A program made the position numbers and the translations under genes. Below, piece after piece: positions 39,862 through 48,216 of a stretch of 48,283 bases of DNA. The stretch covers positions 1 through 48,283 of the forward strand of contig JAFDWG010000326.1 of NCBI GenBank assembly GCA_018268605.1. The letters are read 5' to 3'. A model generated the notes under the pieces. That model was not told the DNA's origin, ran no database searches, and was given only the letters and a program-made list of their open reading frames with translations. The first letter of the stretch is position 1. Each line of letters begins with the position of its first letter. The stretch comes from Actinomycetota bacterium. Lineage in GTDB: Bacteria; Actinomycetota; Thermoleophilia; Solirubrobacterales; 70-9.

Positions 39862-42327
39862 GTGGCCACCGCAACCGCGACCCCGGACACCGGCCTCTCG
39901 AGCCAGGAGGCGGAGGCGCGCCTGCGCAAGCTCGGGGACCCGCCGGAGACCAGCTCGCGCTCGACCTCGAGCATCATCGCGGGCAACGTCTTCACCCTGT
40001 TCAACGCGATCATCGCGGTCTTCTTCGTCTTCGACCTGGCGCTGGGGCTGTACGCGGACTCGCTCTTCGGCCTGATCGCGGTCATCAACTCCTACATCGG
40101 GATCCGCCAGGAGCTGAACGCGAAGAAGACGCTCGACGAAGTCGCGGTGCTGGTGGCACCGCGGGCGCAGGTGATCCGCGACGGCGACCCGGTCGAGCTG
40201 CTCGCCGACCAGGTCGTCCCCGGCGACCTGGTCGTGCTCGGCCCCGGCGACCAGCTCGTCGCCGACGGGCGGGTCGTCGCCGGCCGCGGGCTCACGGTCG
40301 ACGAGTCGATGCTCACCGGCGAGGCCGACGGCATCCGCAAAGACAGCGGCGAGGAGGTTCTCTCCGGCTCCTTCGTCATCTCCGGCTCCGCCCACTACGA
40401 GATCGAGGCGGTGCGGGAGCGCAGCTACGCGGGCCGGCTGGCCGGCGAGGCGAAACAGTTCCGCCACCCTCTCTCGCCGCTGCAGGAGGAGGTGAACCGG
40501 GTGATCATCGTCTCCACCTACACGATGATCCCGCTGGCGATCCTGCTGATCATCAGCCTGAAAGTCCGCGCCGTCGGCCTCCACTCGGCCGCCGAGACCG
40601 CCACCGCCGGCCTGGTGACCCTGATCCCCGAGGGCCTGGTGCTGCTGATGAGCGTCACCTTTGCCGTCGCCGCGGTGCGCCTGGCCAAACGCGACACCTT
40701 GATCCAGCAGATGAGCGCGACCGAGAGCCTCGCGTCGGTCGACACCATCTGCGTCGACAAGACCGGCACCCTGACCCAGGGGGAGCTGAAGCTGCGCGGG
40801 GTCGAGTTCGCCGACGACGTCGACCCGGCTGTCGGCGCGGCGGTGCTGGGACGCTTCGCGGCGAGCGTCGGCAGCCGCAACGGAACCCTCGAGGCGATCG
40901 CCTCCCGCTATCCCGGCGACCCGGGGAGCGTGACCGCCGAGGTACCGTTCTCCTCCGAGTGGAAGTGGTCGGGCGTGTCGTTGGCGGGAGACGGAGCGGG
41001 CGGCGGCACCTTCGTGATGGGCGCGCCCGACATCCTCGAAGAGGCCGGCGCCCTGGTCCTGTCCCCGGGGATGGCGGGGAAGCTGCGCGAGGAAACCTCG
41101 GCGGGACGGCGCGTGGTCGCCTTCGGGCGCACCGGCGAGGCGCTGCCCGAGGACGCCGCCGTCAGCCCGGCGCCGCGCCTAACTCCCGTCGCCCTGATCG
41201 TGTTGGAGGAGACGCTGCGCGAGGACGCCGCCGAGACGATCGCCTTCATGCGCGACCAGGAAGTCGACCTGAAGCTGATCTCCGGCGACGCGGCGGCGAC
41301 CGTGACCGCGGTGGCCTACGCGGTCGGCGTGCCGCGCGACGCGGGCGTGGTCGAGGGCCCCGACCTCCCCGATGACCCCGAGCGCCTACAGGAGATCGTC
41401 GTCGCCAACACGATCTTCTGCCGGATCAAGCCCGAGCAGAAGAAAGCGCTGGTGCGGGCGCTGGTGGACGCCGGCCGCTACGTGGCGATGATCGGCGACG
41501 GCGTGAACGACGTGCCGGCTCTGAAGCAGGCGCGGATGGCGGTCGCGATGGGCTCGGGGACGCAGGTGACCAAGGGGGTCGCCGACGTCGTCCTGCTGAA
41601 AGACCAGTTCAAACGGCTGCCGGAGGCGGTCGGCGAGGGCCGCCGCATCGCCCGCAACATCCACCGGCTCGGCCGCCTCTACCTGACCAAGTCGGTCTAC
41701 GCCGCGACCCTGATCGTCCTCGTCGCCGTGCCCGGCTTCGCCTTCCCCTTTCTCCCCCGCCACCTCACCATGGCCGCCTTCCTGACGATCGGCATCCCTT
41801 CGTTCGTCCTCGCCCTGGCGCCCTCGGACGGGCCGCTCTACCGCGGCCGGCTGATCCGCGCCCTGGCCGCATTCGCGATCCCGGCAGGGGTGGCGACGGG
41901 CATCGCCTCGATCATCTCCTGCTTCCTCGTCAACACCGTCGCGGGCGGCGGGCTCGCCGCCGGGCGGACCGCGGCGACGACGACGCTGATCTTCCTCGGC
42001 CTCGCCTTCATCCTCCTGCTCGAGCGCGGCCCCGGACGCGAGGGCAACGCGGTCCAGAGCTACCTGCTCTCGATGGTCGCCGGCCTCGCCGCCCTCTACG
42101 CCCTGATGCTGGCGGCGGAACCGGTCCGCAACTTCTTCGAACTCGAAATCCTCAACGCCACCCAGTGGTTCCTCGCCCTCGCCTCCGCCGCGATCGGGCT
42201 GACCATCGCCGCCCTGGTCTGGCGCCTGCCGGTGATCGAACGGTGGGAAGCCGAGATCGACGAACCTGACGAGCCCCCGAGCCCGATGGAGGAGTCCGAG
42301 CCGGGGCCGCCGACCCAGGCGCTGTAG
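39862..42327 (+). CDS. P-type cation ATPase, CtpE-like
   Basis: An 821-residue P-type ATPase. Motifs seen are TGEAD (152-156), the membrane PEGLVLL helix (256-262), the phosphorylated Asp299 in CVDKTGTLTQG, and GDGVNDVPALKQA in the hinge. The IPEGLVLL/SVTFAVA region resembles mycobacterial CtpE, a calcium exporter/importer, so calcium is the favoured but unproven ion. No N-terminal metal-binding domain. The frame is open upstream to 39040, but that part is antisense to the LLM gene; the GTG at 39862 is preceded by TATTCAATAG and no ribosome-binding site, suggesting a leaderless message. Confidence 0.88.
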   Translation: MATATATPDTGLSSQEAEARLRKLGDPPETSSRSTSSIIAGNVFTLFNAIIAVFFVFDLALGLYADSLFGLIAVINSYIGIRQELNAKKTLDEVAVLVAPRAQVIRDGDPVELLADQVVPGDLVVLGPGDQLVADGRVVAGRGLTVDESMLTGEADGIRKDSGEEVLSGSFVISGSAHYEIEAVRERSYAGRLAGEAKQFRHPLSPLQEEVNRVIIVSTYTMIPLAILLIISLKVRAVGLHSAAETATAGLVTLIPEGLVLLMSVTFAVAAVRLAKRDTLIQQMSATESLASVDTICVDKTGTLTQGELKLRGVEFADDVDPAVGAAVLGRFAASVGSRNGTLEAIASRYPGDPGSVTAEVPFSSEWKWSGVSLAGDGAGGGTFVMGAPDILEEAGALVLSPGMAGKLREETSAGRRVVAFGRTGEALPEDAAVSPAPRLTPVALIVLEETLREDAAETIAFMRDQEVDLKLISGDAAATVTAVAYAVGVPRDAGVVEGPDLPDDPERLQEIVVANTIFCRIKPEQKKALVRALVDAGRYVAMIGDGVNDVPALKQARMAVAMGSGTQVTKGVADVVLLKDQFKRLPEAVGEGRRIARNIHRLGRLYLTKSVYAATLIVLVAVPGFAFPFLPRHLTMAAFLTIGIPSFVLALAPSDGPLYRGRLIRALAAFAIPAGVATGIASIISCFLVNTVAGGGLAAGRTAATTTLIFLGLAFILLLERGPGREGNAVQSYLLSMVAGLAALYALMLAAEPVRNFFELEILNATQWFLALASAAIGLTIAALVWRLPVIERWEAEIDEPDEPPSPMEESEPGPPTQAL

Positions 42328-42417
42328 GGGCAAACCGTCCACGCGTCCAGTCGGCCGCGGGCGATCTTTCGACTTTGGGCCATGCCGCTTCCGGGTAGCT
42401 GTCCTTAGCGTGCGAGC

Positions 42418-43872
42418 ATGGCGACGACCTTGAATCCGGCCCGACCCTTTCCCGGTGCCGGCGTGTACCCGCTCGATTCGGGGCACTTCGACGAGGCGTT
42501 CGCCAAGGCCGGCACCTCGCGCCCTCCCTACGCGACGGTGGTCGACGCGCTCGCGCGGCATAACCTGGTGGAGCTGCGCGAGCGCGTCCGGTCGAACGTC
42601 GATCGGATCGGGCTCTCCTTCGGCCCGGGGCGGCCGATGACCGTCGACCCGGTGCCGCGGGTGATCGACGCGGCCGAGTGGGAGGCGCTGGAAGCGGGGC
42701 TGCTGCAACGGGCGCGGGCGCTGAACGCGTTCGTCCTCGACGCCTACGGCGACCAGCGGATCTTCGAGGAGGGGGTCGTCCCCCGCCGCCTGCTCGAGAC
42801 TTCACAGGGGTTCGAGCCGCTGATGCGCGGCATCCTGGACCCGGCGGTGCCGCCGGCCACGGTCGCGGGAATGGACCTGATCCGTGACCCGGACGGCGAG
42901 CTGCTGGTGCTGGAGGACAATCTGCGGATGCCCTCCGGGGCGACCTACGCGATCGCGGTACGCGAAGCGGTCGGCCCGGCGCTGGGACCCGCGGCGGCAA
43001 CCGACGTGCGCTCACCGGACGGCTACGTCGAGCGGCTGGGAGAGGCGATCCGCGCCGCGGCGCCCTCCCAGCACGCCGCCGAACCGGTCGCCGCGATCCT
43101 CTCCGACGGCCCCGAGAGCGGCGCCTACTACGAGCACGAGCGGCTCGGCCGCGAGCTCTCGCTGCCGATCGTCACGCCGGATCAGCTGTCCCAGGCGCGC
43201 GGGCGCCTGCACGCACACGTCGGCCGGGAGCGCCTGCAGCTCGACGTCGTCTACCGCCGCCTCGACGCCGATCGCCTCACCGATCCCGGCGGCTCGCTGA
43301 CCCCACTGGGCGCGCTCCTCGCCCCGGCGTTGCAGTCGGGACGGCTGCGCTGCGTCAACGCGATCGGCACCGGGCTCGCCGACGACAAGCTCGCCCACGC
43401 CTATGTCGAGGACATGATCCGCTTCTACCTCGGCGAGGAGCCGCAGCTGCGCTCGGTCCCCAGCTACGACCTCTCCGATCCCTCCGCCCGCGAAGAGGTG
43501 GTCGGCCGCCTCGACGAGCTGGTGGTGAAGCCGCGCGACGGCTTCGGCGGCCACGGCGTGACGATCATGCCGCGGGCGACCGAGGGCGAGCGGCGCAAGG
43601 TGATCGGCCTCGTGCGGCGCCGCCCGGAGCGCTTCGTCGCGCAGGAGCTGGTGTCGCTCTCCACCCACCCCACCGTCGTCGGCACCGGCCTGGCGCCCCG
43701 TCGAGTCGATCTGCGCCCCTACGTCCTCAGCCCGGCGACCGGGGAGCCTTCCGTCATGCAGGGCGGCCTCACGCGCTACGCCAAGGAAGCCGAGGAGATG
43801 GTCGTCAACAGCTCCCAGGGTGGTGGGTCGAAGGACACCTGGGTACTTGGACCGACGAACGACCTGGTATGA
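42418..43872 (+). CDS. Circularly permuted ATP-grasp protein
   Basis: A 484-residue CP_ATPgrasp (DUF404/DUF407-type) protein. Signs are RIGLSFGPGRPMTVDPVPRVI, LVLEDNLRMPSGATYAI, VNAIGTGLADDKLAHAYVEDM, and near residues 368-381 VVKPRDGFGGHGVTI, the ATP-binding Lys/Gly-rich loop. Such enzymes join carboxyl and amino groups into peptide bonds, and usually sit with alpha-E and transglutaminase proteins; neither is present here. It overlaps the C26 gene (ATGA), starting a three-gene cassette. Confidence 0.86.
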   Translation: MATTLNPARPFPGAGVYPLDSGHFDEAFAKAGTSRPPYATVVDALARHNLVELRERVRSNVDRIGLSFGPGRPMTVDPVPRVIDAAEWEALEAGLLQRARALNAFVLDAYGDQRIFEEGVVPRRLLETSQGFEPLMRGILDPAVPPATVAGMDLIRDPDGELLVLEDNLRMPSGATYAIAVREAVGPALGPAAATDVRSPDGYVERLGEAIRAAAPSQHAAEPVAAILSDGPESGAYYEHERLGRELSLPIVTPDQLSQARGRLHAHVGRERLQLDVVYRRLDADRLTDPGGSLTPLGALLAPALQSGRLRCVNAIGTGLADDKLAHAYVEDMIRFYLGEEPQLRSVPSYDLSDPSAREEVVGRLDELVVKPRDGFGGHGVTIMPRATEGERRKVIGLVRRRPERFVAQELVSLSTHPTVVGTGLAPRRVDLRPYVLSPATGEPSVMQGGLTRYAKEAEEMVVNSSQGGGSKDTWVLGPTNDLV

Positions 43873-44687
43873 AGACGCGCTCCTTGGCATCCCGGCAAAA
43901 AGCACCCCTGATCGGGGTCACGACCTCCGAGGTCCGTCCGAAGGAGCGGGTTCACCCCGTCCCCGAGAGCGAGCCGCCGGCGGTCGAGATGGCCCTCGGG
44001 CTCCCCTACCTGAAGGGGATCGAGGCGGCGGGCGGGCTGCCGCTGGTGATCCCGCCGCTGGACACGAGCGCGATCGAGCCGCTGCTGGACCGGCTCGATG
44101 GGATCTGCCTCTCGGGCGGCCCCGACCTGGACCCGGCGCTGTACGAGGCCGAGCCGCACCCCGAACTGGGGCCGATCGAGCCCGACCTCGACCGCTTCGA
44201 GATCGACGTCGCCGCCCGCGCCGACGCCCGTGAGATGCCGATCCTGGCGATCTGCCGCGGCACCCAGGCGCTGAACATCGTCCGTGGCGGGGCGCTCCAC
44301 CAGCACCTGCCCGATCTCTCGACCGAGGTCCACCACCGCCAGACCAACCCCGGGACCGAGCCGAGCCACCCGGTCGAGATCGAGGCAGACTCCGAGCTCG
44401 CTCGGATCTTCGGCGGCGAGGAGCTGGAGATCGCCGACGTCAACTCCTTCCACCACCAGGCGATCGACCGGCTCGGCGAGGGGCTGCGGGTGAGCGCGCG
44501 GGCTCCCGACGGCACGATCGAGGCGGTCGAGGACCCGAGCAGGCGCTTCCTGATCGGGGTCCAGTGGCACGCCGAGACGCTCGTCCACCGCCAGGCCGAG
44601 GCCGCCCTCTTCCGCCGCTTCGTCGACGCCTGCCGCGACGACGGGGCCGAATACGAGCGGGCCGCGCGACGGCGAGAGGTCGCGTGA
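43869..44687 (+). CDS. Class I glutamine amidotransferase-like peptidase C26 (PuuD type)
   Basis: A 272-residue gamma-glutamyl hydrolase-like enzyme. Catalytic Cys129 (LAICRGTQALNI), His234 and Glu236 (GVQWHAE) form the triad. PuuD-type members cleave gamma-glutamyl amides. It is placed between an ATP-grasp ligase and a GCS2 carboxylate-amine ligase and overlaps both (4 bases each), so it probably acts on the product of one of them. Confidence 0.88.
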   Translation: MKTRSLASRQKAPLIGVTTSEVRPKERVHPVPESEPPAVEMALGLPYLKGIEAAGGLPLVIPPLDTSAIEPLLDRLDGICLSGGPDLDPALYEAEPHPELGPIEPDLDRFEIDVAARADAREMPILAICRGTQALNIVRGGALHQHLPDLSTEVHHRQTNPGTEPSHPVEIEADSELARIFGGEELEIADVNSFHHQAIDRLGEGLRVSARAPDGTIEAVEDPSRRFLIGVQWHAETLVHRQAEAALFRRFVDACRDDGAEYERAARRREVA

Positions 44688-45838
44688 ACGTGGCCGAGTC
44701 ACCCGGGACCTTGCCGGCCTGGGCGACTTGGCCGGAGCCGCACGAGCAGGGCGCCTACACGGTCGGGATCGAGGAGGAGGTGATGCTCCTCGACCAGCTC
44801 ACCTGGGCGCTCGCGCATCGCATCGACTCGGTGCTGCCGCGGCTCCCCCACTCCCGCGACAACAGCTTCACCGCCGAGACGCACGGCTCGGCGCTGGAGA
44901 TCCAGACCGGCGTGCATGGCCGGATCGACGCCGCGATCGAAGAGCTCGGCGCCCTGCGGCGGGAGCTCGAGGAGACGCTGAGGCCCCTCTCGATGCGCGC
45001 GGCGAGCGCCGGCATCCACCCCTTCGCCGTGTGGCAGGAGATCGTCGTCACGGCGGGAGAGCGCTACCAGTTCGTCTACGGCTCGATGCGCGAGCTGGCC
45101 CGTCGGGAGCCGACCTTCGGCCTCCACGTCCACGTCGGGGTGCCCGACCCCGAACAGGCGATCCACGCAGCCAACCGCCTGCGCTCCGAGATCCCGCTGC
45201 TCTTGGCGCTCTCGGTCAACTCGCCGTTCTGGCAGGGCCGCGACACCGGCCTCGGCTCCGCCCGCACGCCGCTCTTCCAGGCCTTCCCCCGGGTCGGCGT
45301 ACCGCGCGCGTTCCACACCTACGCGGAGTACGTCGAGTCGGTCGACGTCTTGATCCGCTCCGACGCGGTTCCCGAGCCGACCTTCCTCTGGTGGGACGTG
45401 CGGCCACAGCCGCGCTTCGGCACCGTCGAGGTGCGGATCATGGACGCCCAGACGACGCTCGCCGACACCGCCGCGCTGGCGGCGCTGGTCCAGTCGATCG
45501 TGCGGCTCGAGGTGGAGGAAGGAGCCCACACATACGACTGCGGGATCCCTCCCGAGGTGCTCGACGAGAACCGCTTCCTCGCCGCCCGCGACGGCATGGA
45601 GGCCGAGCTGATCGATCACGACCGCAGCGAACGCGTCCCCGCCCGTGAGCTACTCGACGACCTCCTCGTCCTCTGCCGCCCACACGCCGAAGCGCTCGGC
45701 TGCGGGCCGGAACTCGAGTCGGCCCGACGCCTCGCGGACCGCACCGGCGCCCGCCGCCAACTGGAGCTGAGCCGCTCCCTCGGCAGCCTCAACCGCGTCG
45801 TCGCGGTCCTCGCCGACGACTTCTTGGCAGGAGCCTGA
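44684..45838 (+). CDS. GCS2-family carboxylate-amine ligase (YbdK/EgtA-like)
   Basis: A 384-residue GCS2 protein: YTVGIEEEVMLLD at the N-terminus, FTAETHGSALEIQTGVHG, FGLHVHVGVPDPEQAI and the WWDVRPQPRFGTVEVRIMD block. Members link glutamate to cysteine or another amine. Mycobacterial EgtA belongs to the same family, so this could make gamma-glutamylcysteine for EgtB 11 kb away, but the closer YbdK subfamily has broad or unknown substrates. The GTG start at 44684 overlaps the C26 stop (GTGA). Its stop lies 6 bases from the convergent thioesterase stop. Confidence 0.87.
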   Translation: MNVAESPGTLPAWATWPEPHEQGAYTVGIEEEVMLLDQLTWALAHRIDSVLPRLPHSRDNSFTAETHGSALEIQTGVHGRIDAAIEELGALRRELEETLRPLSMRAASAGIHPFAVWQEIVVTAGERYQFVYGSMRELARREPTFGLHVHVGVPDPEQAIHAANRLRSEIPLLLALSVNSPFWQGRDTGLGSARTPLFQAFPRVGVPRAFHTYAEYVESVDVLIRSDAVPEPTFLWWDVRPQPRFGTVEVRIMDAQTTLADTAALAALVQSIVRLEVEEGAHTYDCGIPPEVLDENRFLAARDGMEAELIDHDRSERVPARELLDDLLVLCRPHAEALGCGPELESARRLADRTGARRQLELSRSLGSLNRVVAVLADDFLAGA

Positions 45839-45844
45839 GCGTTC

Positions 45845-46291
45845 CTAGATCGCGAAAGGTTCGCCGGGCGGGATGACGAACTGGCTCACTACCAGGTGGG
45901 CGGCCAGTTTGGAGTTCCCGTCCCGGATGCGGTCGATGCGGACCTGGATGACCGCGGTGCTACGGCCGGCGTGGAGGGGCTCGGCGGTGGCGACGATTTC
46001 GTCGCCGAGGCGACCGGCACCGAAGACGTTCAGCTTCAGCTCGATCGTGGTGAAGTCCCAGCCGGGCGGGATCGCGCGGAAGGTGGCCCAGGCGGCGACG
46101 GTGTCGCCGAGGGCGGTCCAGACGCCGCCGTGGACGAAGCCGCCGGGATGCAGGTGGCGACTCTCGACCAGGATCCGGCCCCGGGCGTGGTCGTCCTCGA
46201 TCTCCAGCGGTTCGATGCCGATGTCGCCGGGAAAGCTCCCCACGGCGAACTCGCGGATGTCTTCCGGCTTGACCTGGGAAAGATCTGGCAT
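45845..46291 (-). CDS. PaaI-type hotdog thioesterase
   Basis: A 148-residue hotdog protein. LHPGGFVHGGVWTALGDTVAAWA is the typical 4HBT/PaaI active-site helix; the catalytic Asp in GDT is present. It likely hydrolyses acyl- or aryl-CoA. A longer frame to 46342 exists, but it runs through the terminator hairpin at 46311-46337, so the ATG at 46291 is chosen. It follows the thiolase on the same strand but is separated from it by that terminator. Confidence 0.85.
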   Translation of the reverse strand: MPDLSQVKPEDIREFAVGSFPGDIGIEPLEIEDDHARGRILVESRHLHPGGFVHGGVWTALGDTVAAWATFRAIPPGWDFTTIELKLNVFGAGRLGDEIVATAEPLHAGRSTAVIQVRIDRIRDGNSKLAAHLVVSQFVIPPGEPFAI

Positions 46292-46302
46292 GGGATCTGT
46301 AT

Positions 46303-46337
46303 GTAAACAAGAAGCGGCCCCGCCATGGGGCCGCTTC
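46303..46337 (-). terminator. Intrinsic terminator after the thiolase gene
   Basis: On the minus strand an 11-bp perfect stem (GAAGCGGCCCC with GGGGCCGCTTC, loop ATGGC) is followed by TTGTTTAC. It lies 28 bases after the thiolase stop. This is the only classic hairpin plus T run I found in the window. Confidence 0.85.
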
Positions 46338-46364
46338 GTCACATAACGATTACTCGGGCGTCCC

Positions 46365-47525
46365 TCAGACCCGCTCGACGATCATCGCCTTGCCCTGGCC
46401 GCCGGCGACGCACATCGTCTCCAGGCCGACCTGGGCGTCGTCGGTCTCCATGCCGTTCAGCAGGGTGCCCATGATGCGGGCGCCGGTCATGCCGAAGGGG
46501 TGGCCGAGGGCGATCGCGCCGCCGTGCGTGTTCAGCTTGCTTTCGTCCATCCCGGTTTCCTCCATGATCGGGATGACCTGGGCGGCGAACGCCTCGTTCA
46601 GCTCGTACTTGTCGATGTCGCCGATCGACATCCCGGCCCGGTCGAGGACCTTCTTCACCGCGCCGATCGGGGCCACCCCCATCAGCTCCGGCTCGTTGCC
46701 GTAGGTGGCGGCGGTGACGATGCGGGCGCGCGGCGTGAGGCCGAGCTCCTTGGCTTTCGTGTCGCTCATCAGCAGCACCGCGGCGGCACCGTCGTTCAGC
46801 GGGCAGGAGTTGCCGGCGGTGACCCCGCCGCCGCCCTCGAAGGCCTCGCCGAGTTCGGCGAGCTTCTCCAGGGTCGAGGACGCGCGCGGGCCGTCGTCCT
46901 TGGCGACCACGGTGCCGTCGGGGAGGGTCACCGGCACGATCTCGCGGTCGAAGAACCCGTCCGCCTGCGATTTGACCGCCAGTTCCTGGGAGCGCTGGGC
47001 GAACCTGTCCATGGCCTCGCGGCTGACGCCGTACTTCTTGGCGACGTTGACCGCGGTGATGCCCATCTCGATGTAGGCGTTCGGCCGGCCGTTCTCGCCG
47101 ATCAGGTTCTCGTCGCGATCCTGGACGCGAGCCGCCTCGGTGGCCTCGTTGTAGCGGCTGACCCACTCGACCCCGACGGCGATGTAGGCGTCGCCCTCGC
47201 CGGCCTTGATCGCGTTGCCCGCGTGGCGGATCGCGTCGAGGCTGGAGGAGCAGTAGCGGGAGATGGTGACGCCGTTGACCGTCTGCGGCAGCTTCTGCGA
47301 CAGCAGGCTGATGATCCGGCCCAGGTTGAAGGCCTGCAGTCCCTGCGGCATGCCGACGCCGCAGAAGACGTCCTCGACCAAGGCGGGGTCGAGCGCGGGA
47401 TTCCGCTCGAGCAGCTGGTCGACCACGAAGGCGCCCTGCTCCTCGGGACGCAGAGCCGCGAGCGAGCCCTTGAAGGCGCGGCCGATCGGCGTGCGGATGG
47501 TGTCGACGATCACTGCTTCGGGCAT
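46365..47525 (-). CDS. Acetyl-CoA C-acyltransferase (thiolase)
   Basis: A 386-residue thiolase. Nucleophilic Cys92 (SRYCSSSLDAI), the NEAFAAQ motif, the GGAIALGHPFGMTGAR block and the C-terminal ETMCVAGGQGKAM, which supplies the second Cys, are all present. It cleaves or condenses acyl-CoA in fatty acid degradation. The frame is open upstream through the promoter region and element copy V, but the ATG at 47525 has AAGGAGG (47534-47540) in front. Confidence 0.93.
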   Translation of the reverse strand: MPEAVIVDTIRTPIGRAFKGSLAALRPEEQGAFVVDQLLERNPALDPALVEDVFCGVGMPQGLQAFNLGRIISLLSQKLPQTVNGVTISRYCSSSLDAIRHAGNAIKAGEGDAYIAVGVEWVSRYNEATEAARVQDRDENLIGENGRPNAYIEMGITAVNVAKKYGVSREAMDRFAQRSQELAVKSQADGFFDREIVPVTLPDGTVVAKDDGPRASSTLEKLAELGEAFEGGGGVTAGNSCPLNDGAAAVLLMSDTKAKELGLTPRARIVTAATYGNEPELMGVAPIGAVKKVLDRAGMSIGDIDKYELNEAFAAQVIPIMEETGMDESKLNTHGGAIALGHPFGMTGARIMGTLLNGMETDDAQVGLETMCVAGGQGKAMIVERV

Positions 47526-47610
47526 CTCGGGCGCCTCCTTGGGTATAAGTGCGAATCGACTGACTTGCGTTGAGCCGACGAGGAGCGTAAAGCAAACGCC
47601 CCTTGGCTGA

Positions 47611-47626
47611 TTGACTGGTCGGTCAA
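47611..47626. promoter_or_regulatory. Candidate TetR-type operator upstream of thiolase
   Basis: TTGACTGGTCGGTCAA is an imperfect 16-base palindrome (6 of 8 positions per half) in an AT-richer patch between the divergent thiolase and zinc-ribbon genes. Its form suits TetR-family regulators of fatty acid degradation; no regulator gene is nearby. Confidence 0.3.
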
Positions 47627-47750
47627 ACTTTCGTGACATTCCGCATTTGCCTATGCGTGCGGCGGAGCCTTCTGGGGTACATTCGAACGATTCAGCCTGC
47701 GTGGGAACGTGGGAAAAGGGCCGCGTAGCGGCAGGAAAGGAGGCCTCGAC

Positions 47751-47900
47751 ATGCCGGAGGGCTACTGCGTCAAGGAGCGCAAGAAGGTCGAGATCAAAGA
47801 CGCCAAACAGGTCACGATGAAGAACGGCCGCCCCGCGATCCAAGGGGTCTGCCCCGACTGCGGGACCAAAATCTTCAAGATCGGCAAACTCGAGGCTTAG
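47751..47900 (+). CDS. DUF5679-like small zinc-ribbon protein
   Basis: A 49-residue protein: YCVKERKKVEIKDAKQVTMK, then GVCPDCGTKIFKIGK. It matches the DUF5679 ribbon layout, but the first knuckle has only Cys6 (Glu9 where the second Cys would be), while Cys34/Cys37 are kept. The ATG at 47751 has a strong GAAAGGAGG ribosome-binding site; a GTG extension to 47709 is less likely. Function unknown. Confidence 0.82.
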   Translation: MPEGYCVKERKKVEIKDAKQVTMKNGRPAIQGVCPDCGTKIFKIGKLEA

Positions 47901-47963
47901 GGGACGGGGGGTCGGCGGGGACGGCTGTCGCGCCGGCCCGGGCGGCCGTCCGAGGGGCGGTGC

Positions 47964-48017
47964 CCTGGGCGTCTCATGGAGGTCCTGGCAGGCTGTGACC
48001 TCCATGAGACGCCCAGG
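47964..48017. repeat. Hairpin A, copy V
   Basis: A 21-bp perfect stem (47964-47984 with 47997-48017), loop CTGGCAGGCTGT. The arms are identical to copy I. Confidence 0.75.
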
Positions 48018-48170
48018 ACGGAGGGAGTGCGGTGTTTCTCCGAGGGTCCGTGCGTGAGAGGCCACACCTCGGCCGATCCATTGACGAAGACGTCTGGAAC
48101 TCCTCACTTCCATGGCGCCTTCTGTCGGGAACCGCAGCCCTCCGTGACGGTTCCGTCCGGCCCGAATCGC

Positions 48171-48216
48171 CGCTTGGTGAGTTGAGCCGCCCATAGCGCG
48201 CTCAACTCACCAAGCG
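48171..48216. repeat. Central palindrome of copy V with CCATA loop
   Basis: A 16-bp perfect stem (CGCTTGGTGAGTTGAG, 48171-48186, with 48201-48216) with an inner CGC-CCATA-GCG hairpin as its apex. Stem sequence is unrelated to the centres of the other copies. Confidence 0.72.

Noticed and set aside
47526-48194. Upstream extension of the thiolase frame
   Set aside because: It runs through the promoter region, antisense to the zinc-ribbon gene, and into element copy V; the thiolase family starts at MPEAVIVDTIRTP (47525).
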